A program made the translations under genes and the position numbers. DNA of 64,000 nucleotides, taken from contig NZ_QLZA01000010.1 of assembly GCF_009371885.1 (NCBI RefSeq), forward strand, positions 1 to 64,000, in the 5' to 3' direction. Numbering within the stretch: the first letter of the stretch is position 1; each line of letters starts with the position of its first letter. The notes below the pieces were generated by a model. The model saw nothing but the letters and a program-made list of their open reading frames with translations. It ran no database searches and was not told where the DNA came from. This stretch comes from Bifidobacterium tibiigranuli. Its GTDB lineage: Bacteria; Actinomycetota; Actinomycetes; Actinomycetales; Bifidobacteriaceae. Positions 33,874 through 40,997 of the stretch are shown here, in pieces.

Positions 33874-34578
33874 TTATAGGCAGGATTGTAGCGATGGCCC
33901 CTCGCTAGCTCTATAAAACGGACGCCAATCTAGCGCCAGCTCGCGTCGGAGCTGGCCCGCATCCTGAAATACCACGCCGCGCCAGCCGGCTTGCCGTGCG
34001 ACTTCGACGCTGCGTGTATCGGTGTCAACGTACAGGGTACGGCTGACGTCAAGGCCGAGTCGTCCGAACCGCTCCTCAGCGCGATGCATCAGCACGGGAT
34101 CGGGCATGCGCAGCCTCTCGCGCGCGGAGACGATGCTGCCGGACAAGGCCCCGAGCTCAGGGAATTGCTCAAGCGCCATGTCGTAGTCGACCGCTGCGGC
34201 ATTCGCCAACGCCCACATCCGAATCCTCCGCGAGCGCAAGTCGCACAGCATCGCGCCCATCCCAGGCATCACGGCATGCAGCGCCAGACGCCGACGCTCG
34301 AGATACACGCGCAACACCCATGCCACCGCAGGCCCGTGATGCTGCTCATAGTCCGCGAGCACTCGCTCCTCGCTCCACCCACATTCGAGCATCGCGTCGT
34401 AATAGTCAAAGCCCCAGATATCGTCCGTGTCAAGCACCATGTCAATGACGCCAGACGGGTATTGTCCTTCCAATACAAGCCGCGGCAAGCGCTCCACCAT
34501 CACCCCATACCAGCCGAACACCACGTCGGTGATGTCGGCGGGCGAATCATTCAACGCAGCCAAAACGTCACTCCTCAT
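33874..34578 (-). CDS. HAD-fold protein with degraded catalytic motifs
   Basis: The 234-aa protein aligns by pattern with YihX-like HAD phosphatases, but every catalytic motif is altered. Motif I, usually FDxxGV, reads VVFGWYGVM, so the nucleophile Asp is Gly22. Motif II Ser/Thr is Ala (WALANAAA). The motif III Lys is Met (RLRMPDPVLM). Motif IV DD reads YVDTDTRSVEVAR. The rest of the fold is conserved. It overlaps the MgtC gene start region by 11 bp and follows it. It may be a regulatory or binding protein. The last residues (RASEGPSLQSCL) run into a short duplicated stretch and may be altered. Confidence 0.78.
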   Translation of the reverse strand: MRSDVLAALNDSPADITDVVFGWYGVMVERLPRLVLEGQYPSGVIDMVLDTDDIWGFDYYDAMLECGWSEERVLADYEQHHGPAVAWVLRVYLERRRLALHAVMPGMGAMLCDLRSRRIRMWALANAAAVDYDMALEQFPELGALSGSIVSARERLRMPDPVLMHRAEERFGRLGLDVSRTLYVDTDTRSVEVARQAGWRGVVFQDAGQLRRELALDWRPFYRASEGPSLQSCL

Positions 34579-35263
34579 CGCCGAGCATCAGTTCCGCGTC
34601 CTTCACGCCGTCGATGCGGGCGAGCGCACTTACCATGTCCGGGGTAACCCTGCCCTGCACGCGAATTTCCACGGCCACCATGCTGCACGAATTGGCTTCG
34701 ACGTTGCGCGAAGAGGTCACTTGGGTTTCGAAGCCTTCCCGTTCGAGTTCGAGCAGGGAAGAGCGCAAAGAACCTTTGCCGTTAAGGTAGGTCAGCCGAA
34801 TCGTCGCATGGCGGCGGCGCTGAGTCAGATAGTGCACGAGCGGCGCAAGACCGAGCACCGCAAGGAAGTACAGCAGAGCCGTCAGCACGCTCAGCGAGAA
34901 CAGGCCGCATGCCAATGCCATGCCAATGGCGGCGGAAACCCAGATGCCCGCGGCAGTGGTCAGCCCGCGCACGTTGTCGCGGTGGACGAAGATCACGCCG
35001 GCGCCGATGAACCCGATGCCGGAAACCACTTGAGCCGCCACGCGCAGCGGATCCCAGCTGCCAGTAGGCCCGCCCATCGCCTGGTACCCATAGAACGAAA
35101 TCATGGTGAACAGCCAGCTGCCGATGCCGACGAGCACATGCGTGCGGATGCCCGCCGCCTTGCCGTGGTATTCGCGTTCGAAGCCGATAAGGCCGCACAG
35201 CAGCATCGTCAGCACGGCGGACAGCAACTGGCTCCACGTGGGAAGCGCGAAAAGCTGGGTCAT
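34568..35263 (-). CDS. MgtC/SapB family membrane protein
   Basis: This 231-aa protein has four to five N-terminal helices typical of MgtC (GLIGFEREYHGKAAGIRTHV, then RVAAQVVSGIGFIGAGVIF and GLTTAAGIWVSAAIGMA), and a cytoplasmic ACT-like C-terminal domain (from about 150). MgtC proteins support survival at low magnesium or modulate ATP synthase in pathogens; in commensals the role is uncertain. AAGGAGG lies 9 nt before ATG 35263. It overlaps the HAD-like gene, so the two are co-translated. Confidence 0.92.
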   Translation of the reverse strand: MTQLFALPTWSQLLSAVLTMLLCGLIGFEREYHGKAAGIRTHVLVGIGSWLFTMISFYGYQAMGGPTGSWDPLRVAAQVVSGIGFIGAGVIFVHRDNVRGLTTAAGIWVSAAIGMALACGLFSLSVLTALLYFLAVLGLAPLVHYLTQRRRHATIRLTYLNGKGSLRSSLLELEREGFETQVTSSRNVEANSCSMVAVEIRVQGRVTPDMVSALARIDGVKDAELMLGDEE

Positions 35264-35295
35264 AGTCCTGCCCTCCTTCATCGACATTGCTCCCA

Positions 35296-35313
35296 CGCTC
35301 CCGCGAGGGAGCG
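35296..35313. terminator. Hairpin between gntR-type gene and mgtC
   Basis: CGCTCCC at 35296-35302 pairs with GGGAGCG at 35307-35313 around GCGA. It may terminate the GntR transcript upstream or lie in the mgtC leader. No T run follows. Confidence 0.45.
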
Positions 35314-35380
35314 ACATGGCAGCATCGACATGACAACACCTAACCCAACTTTCAGGGCAGAAAATCACGGAACAGTTTGT

Positions 35381-36211
35381 TCAAAGCCCGCGCGGGTTGG
35401 ACTCCGGCTCGTTGGGCTCCTTTGTCTCCCTTGCCTCCTTCGCCGTGGCAGAGAGCCTGACATAGCCGGAATGATGCATGGTGAAACGCACTCGCGAGGC
35501 GATGTACACATCGGTGGCCCGCTCGAATGGCTTCCCGTCCACGTCACGCGCGATGCGCCGAATCCTGACGACAGGGGTTCCCTCGGGGACTTGCAAAAGC
35601 CGAGCTTCTTTGGCATTGCACAGCATCGGTTCCACGGTTTCGTCGACGATGCAGGGGCGCACGTCATAGTCGCGTTCGAAAATCGTATAAAAGGACTCGG
35701 TGAGGTCACGGGTGAGCAGCATGGGAAAGGTCTGCGCCGGAAGATGGCTGATTTCCAACGACAACGGCGTTTCATCGATGAATCGCAGTCGTACGATGTC
35801 GTAGATCGAAGCCGGTGTCTCTTTGAGTTCCAAACGTCGCATATCGGAGCTTGATGCTGTGGCAATCGATGCGGAAAGCACCTGCGAGGAGACGAGGAAG
35901 CCTTGGCGGCGGGCGATAATCGGCAGCGATTCGACGGTGTTGATATTGCGTTCCAACCGGCTGTCGGAGACCAGAATGCCGCCGCCCCTGCCGATGGTGC
36001 GGCGTATCTCATGTGTCGTTTCAAGGCTTGCCAAAGCGAGGCGCAAGTCGGCGCGGCTGATGTCCAATTGTGCGGCCAGCGCGCGCTCCGATCCGAGCCG
36101 CTCGCCGATCTCGTATTCGCCTGAACCGATTATCGCGCGCAGCCGGCGTATGGTCTCGCTGTGGGCATACCGGCGGCGAACGCTACCGGCACGCCCCTGC
36201 CCGTCATGCAC
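35381..36211 (-). CDS. GntR-family regulator with UTRA domain
   Basis: This HutC-type regulator of 276 aa has an N-terminal winged HTH (RYAHSETIRRLRAIIGSGEYEIGERLGSERALAAQLDISRADLRLAL) and a C-terminal UTRA sensor domain (about 95-250, with ETPLSLEISHLPAQTFPML and TDVYIASRVRFTMHHSGYV). I start at GTG 36211 because AAGGAG is 8 nt upstream; the ATG 21 bp earlier overlaps that site. It is downstream of the phospho-lyase-like, permease and kinase genes on the same strand and is the obvious regulator. UTRA domains bind small ligands, here perhaps the amino alcohol or its phosphate. Confidence 0.88.
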   Translation of the reverse strand: MHDGQGRAGSVRRRYAHSETIRRLRAIIGSGEYEIGERLGSERALAAQLDISRADLRLALASLETTHEIRRTIGRGGGILVSDSRLERNINTVESLPIIARRQGFLVSSQVLSASIATASSSDMRRLELKETPASIYDIVRLRFIDETPLSLEISHLPAQTFPMLLTRDLTESFYTIFERDYDVRPCIVDETVEPMLCNAKEARLLQVPEGTPVVRIRRIARDVDGKPFERATDVYIASRVRFTMHHSGYVRLSATAKEARETKEPNEPESNPRGL

Positions 36212-36313
36212 GTATACTCTCCTTCCTGACATGCCACTGATGGCAAGCGCTTATGCATATCATCCGGCTATGTTGTAGCCCATCGTAACGTTGAACGGTT
36301 TCGAGGAAGGCAT

Positions 36314-36353
36314 GGGCCGTTGTACATGCAATTGTGAATATGTACAACGGCCC
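36314..36353. promoter_or_regulatory. Long perfect palindrome between lyase-like gene and gntR-type gene
   Basis: GGGCCGTTGTACAT at 36314-36327 is fully complementary to 36340-36353. No T run follows on the minus strand, so it could be an operator for the GntR protein (TTGTACAT half sites) as much as a terminator. Confidence 0.55.
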
Positions 36354-36435
36354 GCCGTTTCACCGGTTGCGCAGCCGCATGCGCAATGGGCCACGCGGCC
36401 TTGGCTAGCCTTGCCCGGCCTCAGGCTCAGGAATC

Positions 36436-37800
36436 TCAGGCCTTAAGCTCGCTCAGGGTCTTCTCGAAGGCGTCAGCGAACCAGTCGATGTCGCTGTCGC
36501 TGAAAACCAGCGGCGGGCGCAGCTTGAGGATGTTGCCATAGCGCCCGCACACCGAGGTCAGCACGCGATGCTCGCGCAAGGACTCGAGAATATTGAGCGC
36601 CATCGGCTGATCGGCCTCCTTCGTGCCCGGCTTCACGATTTCGCACGCGATATACAGCCCGGCTCCGCGCACATCGCCGATGCACGCATGATGCTGCTGC
36701 ATTTCGGTGAGCACAGCCTTGAAATGCGCGCCAACCGTACGCGCGTTGCCCATGGTGTCTTCATCGCGCATGACGTTCAGCACTGCCTGCGCCGCCGCCA
36801 TGCATACGGGGTTGCCGCCGAAGGTGTTGAAATAGGGAATCGAACCGGCGAAGGGTTCCAGCACCTCATGCCGCACGGCCATCATGGAGGTCGGCAGTCC
36901 GTTCGCCATCGGCTTGCCCGAAGTGACGATGTCAGGCACGATGCCTTGGCGTGCGAAGCCCCAGAAGGCATCACCCGTGCGCGTGAAGCCCGGCTGCACT
37001 TCGTCCGCGATCCACACGCCGCCCAGCTCGTGCACGGCGTCAATCACCGGTTTCAGATAGCCGACCGGATCAGGGTACACGCCGTCGGAGGAGAAGATAG
37101 AATCGGCCAGCAGCCCGGCGAAGGCGATTCCGTGGCGCTGCATATCGGCAGCGGCCTTGCGCACTTCCCCGGCCATCCACGCGCCAAAGGCCTCCGGCTT
37201 GCACTGCGAGGCCGGAACGCCGTCAATCTCAAGCCGATACGTGTCAGGAGTAGGAATCATGCGCATGGTCAGCCCCAGCGTCTGGGCCGTGCCCAAGGCC
37301 GGCGAAAGTCCGGAAGTCAACGCGCTATTGCCGTGGTAGGCCTCGGCGGTGACGATGATGCCCTGCCCGCCCGTATACGTCCGTGCCACGCGCACCGCGA
37401 GATCATTGGCCTCCGAGCCGGTGCATTGGAACATCACGCGGTCGAGTTCATCCGGCATGGTGGAAAGAATGTCATCGGCGTAATTGAGGACATTCTCGTG
37501 CAGATAGCGCGTATGCGTGTTGAGCAGCGAGGCCTGGTTCGCAATGGCCTCGACCACGCGCGGATGGCAGTGCCCGACCGACGCGACATTGTTGTACACG
37601 TCCAGATACTCGACGCCGTCGGCGTCCCACAAATGCGAGCCGACGCCTTTGACCAGATGCACGGGCTTGCGGTAGAACAGCCGGTACGCTGGCCCCAGCA
37701 CTTCGCGCTCTTCCGTCAGCTTGCGCGTCTCAGGGTCCAGCTCGTTTGCCATTTCAGGCCGGAAGCTGTTGGTGTCCATGATCGTTGAACGGGTTGCCAT
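36436..37800 (-). CDS. Class III PLP enzyme resembling amino-alcohol-phosphate phospho-lyase
   Basis: This 454-aa fold-type I PLP enzyme has the class III signature (VWIADEVQPGFTRTG) and PLP lysine in VTSGKPMANGLP. Blocks such as LDVYNNVASVGHCHPRVV, LLNTHTRYLHENVL, GSEANDLAVRVAR, PTPDTYR and YFNTFGGNPV match what I recall of the vertebrate AGXT2L1/L2 phospho-lyases. Those cleave phosphoethanolamine or 5-phosphohydroxylysine to aldehyde, ammonia and phosphate. It is therefore probably a lyase, not a GABA aminotransferase. GAAGGAAAAG precedes ATG 37800. The permease gene and then the kinase gene lie upstream on the same strand; a strong hairpin (37857-37893) separates it from the permease. Exact substrate is inference. 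Confidence 0.85.
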   Translation of the reverse strand: MATRSTIMDTNSFRPEMANELDPETRKLTEEREVLGPAYRLFYRKPVHLVKGVGSHLWDADGVEYLDVYNNVASVGHCHPRVVEAIANQASLLNTHTRYLHENVLNYADDILSTMPDELDRVMFQCTGSEANDLAVRVARTYTGGQGIIVTAEAYHGNSALTSGLSPALGTAQTLGLTMRMIPTPDTYRLEIDGVPASQCKPEAFGAWMAGEVRKAAADMQRHGIAFAGLLADSIFSSDGVYPDPVGYLKPVIDAVHELGGVWIADEVQPGFTRTGDAFWGFARQGIVPDIVTSGKPMANGLPTSMMAVRHEVLEPFAGSIPYFNTFGGNPVCMAAAQAVLNVMRDEDTMGNARTVGAHFKAVLTEMQQHHACIGDVRGAGLYIACEIVKPGTKEADQPMALNILESLREHRVLTSVCGRYGNILKLRPPLVFSDSDIDWFADAFEKTLSELKA

Positions 37801-37856
37801 TATTTCTTTTCCTTCGTTGGATTGAGATTGGATGAGGGTTGTGTCTCGGTTGGTCC

Positions 37857-37893
37857 GACGTGCGGCGACGCACGTTCCGCGTCGCTGCACGTC
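37857..37893 (-). promoter_or_regulatory. Intercistronic hairpin between permease and lyase-like genes
   Basis: GACGTGC-G-GCGACGC (37857-37871) faces GCGTCGC-T-GCACGTC (37879-37893): 14 pairs and one mismatch around a 7-nt loop. No T run. It could be a partial terminator or a processing element setting different levels of the two products. Confidence 0.6.
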
Positions 37894-37967
37894 AGACTCC
37901 TTTGACCGTTTTGGCTGGCTGTAGCGATTGTAGACTTACCATGATTCGTCTTACGCCAGCCCAGAAA

Positions 37968-39467
37968 TCATTCGGTTTTGTACTGCGCCGAACCGCCAGA
38001 CGCTGCGAACTCTTCCTCGGGAGACAAGACCAGATGCTTGCGACCGTACAGTGCGAAGAACGCCGTAGCCACGAGGTAAATGGCGACCATCGCATACACC
38101 GCCAGGCGATAATCCGGGTTGAAGAGCACTGCAACGAAAATCACCAGCGCGAGCAGCCCTGAGATCACAGCTCCAGGAACGCCGTATTTGCTGACGAATG
38201 GCCTCTTGATATCCGGCATCCTCTTGCGCAGCAGCACGAAGGACACCATCTGCAGCAGGTAGGCAAGCACAGCGCCCCACACTGCGATGTTCAGCACGAC
38301 CGAGCCTGCTCCGGAACCGCCGTAGGCGATGATGAACAGCGTGGCGAATCCGATGATCGCGCCGACGACTAGCCCCCAGTACGGCGTCTTCTTCTTGCCA
38401 GTCAGACTTAGGAAGGCCGGATAGTAGCCGGCGCGGGAGAGCGAGTACAGGTTGCGGCCATAGGCGAACATGATGCCCTGAATCGACGCGAGCAGGCCGA
38501 TCAGCGCGAATGCAGAGAGCACAGCTGCGAGATTGCCCGGCAGAATCGCCCGGTAGCCGTCGAGCAGCGGTTCGTCGGAGCCGGCGAGCGCCTTAGAGCC
38601 GACAACCGCAGGATTGAGGAAGACGATGACCAGTGCGGACAGTCCCAGCGTGAAAATGCACCAGCGTGAGGCCTTCGGAATGTTGCGTTCAGGCTCGCGC
38701 ACTTCTTCGGCGGCCAACGGCAGCTGCTCAATGCCCAGGAAGAGCCACATGGCGAAGGGCATCGCGTAGAATATTGCACCAGTGCTAAACGGCAGGAAGG
38801 CGTTATCGCCGTGTTCGGGCTTGATGTTCAACAGCGAGGAGAAGTCTATTTTGCCGGAGATGATCGCACCGATGCCGAAGACTGCGACAATGGCCAGCGC
38901 AATGATTGATATGACCTGAGCGAAACGGAACGAGGTCTCCGCGCCGAGCCAGTTGATCACGACGAATGCAACGTACAGAATGAGCCACCACACCCATTGC
39001 AGCCCGTGATGAGTCAGCGAGTATCCGGTGAGGTCGGAGAGTATCGCATCTGCGTATGCCGACGAGAAATACACGATGGTCGCCGCGGTCATCACGTATT
39101 CGATGGTTTCCGCCAAGCCGGTGAAGAACCCGCCCCACGGCCCCATTGCAGCGCGCGCGAAGGAGTATGCGCCGCCGGTGTGCGGCATGGCCGAAGCCAT
39201 TTCGCTGATGGAATTGAGCATCATCACATACATCGCATATACCACGAGGGCGGCGATAAGCATGCCGCCCCAGCCGGCTTGGGCGATGCCGCCGTTCCAG
39301 CCGGAGAAATCTCCGGAAATCACTGCAGATATGCCGATGGCCCACAGGCCGAAAACACCTGCGGTTCGTTTGAGCTGGCGCTTTTCGAAATAATCGTCGC
39401 TGGTGGTGATATAGGTGACGCCGGCTGGCCCGGTGCTTCTGTGTTCGTCGGTCGTTGCTGTAGACAT
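37968..39467 (-). CDS. APC-family permease, ethanolamine-permease-like
   Basis: This 499-aa protein has 12 predicted helices of the amino acid-polyamine-organocation family. The N-terminal part (DYFEKRQLKRTAGVFGLWAIG, AVISGDFSGWNGGIAQAGWGG, MPHTGGAYSFARAAMGPWGGF) matches the pattern of ethanolamine permeases (Eat type), rather than GABA or arginine carriers. It would import an amino alcohol with a proton. The ribosome site AAAGGAA lies 12 nt upstream of ATG 39467. It stands between a kinase and a phospho-lyase-like enzyme, which supports the same substrate. It lacks known microcompartment partners. Confidence 0.85.
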   Translation of the reverse strand: MSTATTDEHRSTGPAGVTYITTSDDYFEKRQLKRTAGVFGLWAIGISAVISGDFSGWNGGIAQAGWGGMLIAALVVYAMYVMMLNSISEMASAMPHTGGAYSFARAAMGPWGGFFTGLAETIEYVMTAATIVYFSSAYADAILSDLTGYSLTHHGLQWVWWLILYVAFVVINWLGAETSFRFAQVISIIALAIVAVFGIGAIISGKIDFSSLLNIKPEHGDNAFLPFSTGAIFYAMPFAMWLFLGIEQLPLAAEEVREPERNIPKASRWCIFTLGLSALVIVFLNPAVVGSKALAGSDEPLLDGYRAILPGNLAAVLSAFALIGLLASIQGIMFAYGRNLYSLSRAGYYPAFLSLTGKKKTPYWGLVVGAIIGFATLFIIAYGGSGAGSVVLNIAVWGAVLAYLLQMVSFVLLRKRMPDIKRPFVSKYGVPGAVISGLLALVIFVAVLFNPDYRLAVYAMVAIYLVATAFFALYGRKHLVLSPEEEFAASGGSAQYKTE

Positions 39468-39642
39468 GGTGACCGTATTCCTTTCCGTGAGTTGACTATG
39501 AGAATGGTTCCGCTGTGCTGCGGATGGCAGCTGCGGGAGCGGCTGCAGAAGACAATACGCAGCACGAAGTTAATGATGAGAAGTCAATGATGAGCAGCCA
39601 ATGACAATGAATTATGGCTGTCCGCTGATTCGCGCTGACCTG

Positions 39643-40710
39643 TTACCGCTGCAGCCACAGCGAATCTTCGAGATACCGTCGTGCGCATTCGACGCTGCCT
39701 GGCGCCTGGGCTGCTGCCAGCCCGTCAGGCAGCGCATCCTCGCGGTGATTGGTGGTCCAGCCGAGCATCTGCAGGCGGCGAATCATCGACAGCGCGGACA
39801 TGGTTTCGAGCTCGTCGGCGCTGAACCGACCGGCTTGGCGCTCGTATCCCCGCACCCATGCCTGAGCGAGTTCGGGAGCGTATGACTCGTGCTCGATGAA
39901 GCTCAGCGACGACGCGTAATCGTAGAGGTACCAGCTGTATCCGGCGTCATCGAAGTCGATGATGGTCAGCTCGCCGTCCTCGGCTCTGATCACATTCGAA
40001 GGGCGCAGATCGGCGTGAATCAAGCCCCAGGTCTCGTTGGTGCGCGGCACTTTCATGACCACGTCCATCGCCTTCCATAGCGCCTTTTCGCACGTCTCGC
40101 GCTCGTCATCATTCAGATTCGCGCTTTCCCACCGTCCCCAGCGCGGGGATGGGCCGACCATATTCGACAGATCCCAATTGAACCGTTGGAAGCCATACGG
40201 CGGTTTCCAATGGCGCGACTGCTCGTGGAACAGTGCCGCCCACGAGCCGATGGTCTCGTAGTACGGTGCCGGGTTGTCGAGGTCTTCGAGCACCTCGCCG
40301 CTGACGAATTTGGTGGAGACCACCGTCCAGCCGATGCCGCTGGTGTCATGGATCGTGGTCACGAAGGTGCCACGGACCGTGGGCACGGGATTGATGAGCC
40401 TGACGCCATCGATGTCGTGCAGTGCGTTGAGCCATAGGATCTCAGAGGCCACCGCCTGCGGCCCGCCTACGTATCCAGGCTGTGAGACGCGCACGACGCC
40501 TTCCTCCTTGCCGTCGAGCTTGAGCACGAAGGTCGCGTTCTCCGAGACGGTGATAAGTTGGATTTCGGCTCGGCTTTTCTCGATGCCCCAAGCCGCGCAC
40601 ACTCCTTGGAACAACCAGAACGGGGCCGGCGAGCCCTTGGTCAGCCCACTGAACGCATCAAGGCTTGCCGGTTGGTCGTCGGAGCCGAGAATCGTGGAAA
40701 TCTGTAACAT
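39643..40710 (-). CDS. APH-fold small-molecule kinase
   Basis: The 355-aa protein has the aminoglycoside/choline kinase fold. The catalytic loop is GLIHADLRPSNVI (HxDxxxxN) and the Mg site TIIDFDDAGYSWYLYD. The nucleotide-binding N lobe contains ATFVLKLDGKEEGVVRVSQPG. Relatives include ethanolamine, choline, homoserine and hydroxylysine kinases. As the first gene before an ethanolamine-type permease and a phospho-lyase-like enzyme, it likely phosphorylates the imported amino alcohol. AGAGG lies 7 nt before ATG 40710. It is unlikely to be a true antibiotic-resistance gene. Confidence 0.83.
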   Translation of the reverse strand: MLQISTILGSDDQPASLDAFSGLTKGSPAPFWLFQGVCAAWGIEKSRAEIQLITVSENATFVLKLDGKEEGVVRVSQPGYVGGPQAVASEILWLNALHDIDGVRLINPVPTVRGTFVTTIHDTSGIGWTVVSTKFVSGEVLEDLDNPAPYYETIGSWAALFHEQSRHWKPPYGFQRFNWDLSNMVGPSPRWGRWESANLNDDERETCEKALWKAMDVVMKVPRTNETWGLIHADLRPSNVIRAEDGELTIIDFDDAGYSWYLYDYASSLSFIEHESYAPELAQAWVRGYERQAGRFSADELETMSALSMIRRLQMLGWTTNHREDALPDGLAAAQAPGSVECARRYLEDSLWLQR

Positions 40711-40853
40711 CGAAACCTCTTTTGTATAGCGGATTCGTGATTGGTGACTTCCATTCTCGCCAACATCGCCCGCGCAATCGCGGTGAAGCTGTTACAGACC
40801 AGTTACAAAACCGCGACTTGTATTAATGGCTGGTTACCGATGCCTGAGTGCGT

Positions 40854-40889
40854 GGGTTAAGTTAAGAAACGTGGGTCTTAACTTAACCC
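40854..40889. promoter_or_regulatory. Perfect 13-bp inverted repeat upstream of the PTS gene
   Basis: GGGTTAAGTTAAG at 40854-40866 is fully complementary to 40877-40889. It is AT-rich in an otherwise GC-rich spacer, about 110 bp before the PTS start and 145 bp before the kinase start on the other strand. It is a good operator candidate for either divergent gene. Confidence 0.6.
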
Positions 40890-40997
40890 CCAATCCGCGA
40901 CGCGGCGGAACGAGTTACATCGTACATCCATGCTGTAGAATCAGGTTCTCGTACATATAGACGAACGATGAAGCACGTTTATCAAGGAGGATACGAG

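Noticed and set aside
34427-35854. 475-codon plus-strand frame
   Set aside because: It runs antisense to mgtC and the GntR gene, both of which have clear domains and ribosome sites.
36436-37800. GABA aminotransferase (gabT)
   Set aside because: Class III motifs would allow it, but the NNVAxVGHCHP, LLNTHTRYLH and PTPDTYR blocks and the kinase neighbour fit a phospho-lyase better. Not excluded.
39643-40710. Antibiotic-resistance aminoglycoside phosphotransferase
   Set aside because: The fold is right, but context (permease, phospho-lyase-like enzyme, GntR) points to a metabolic kinase.
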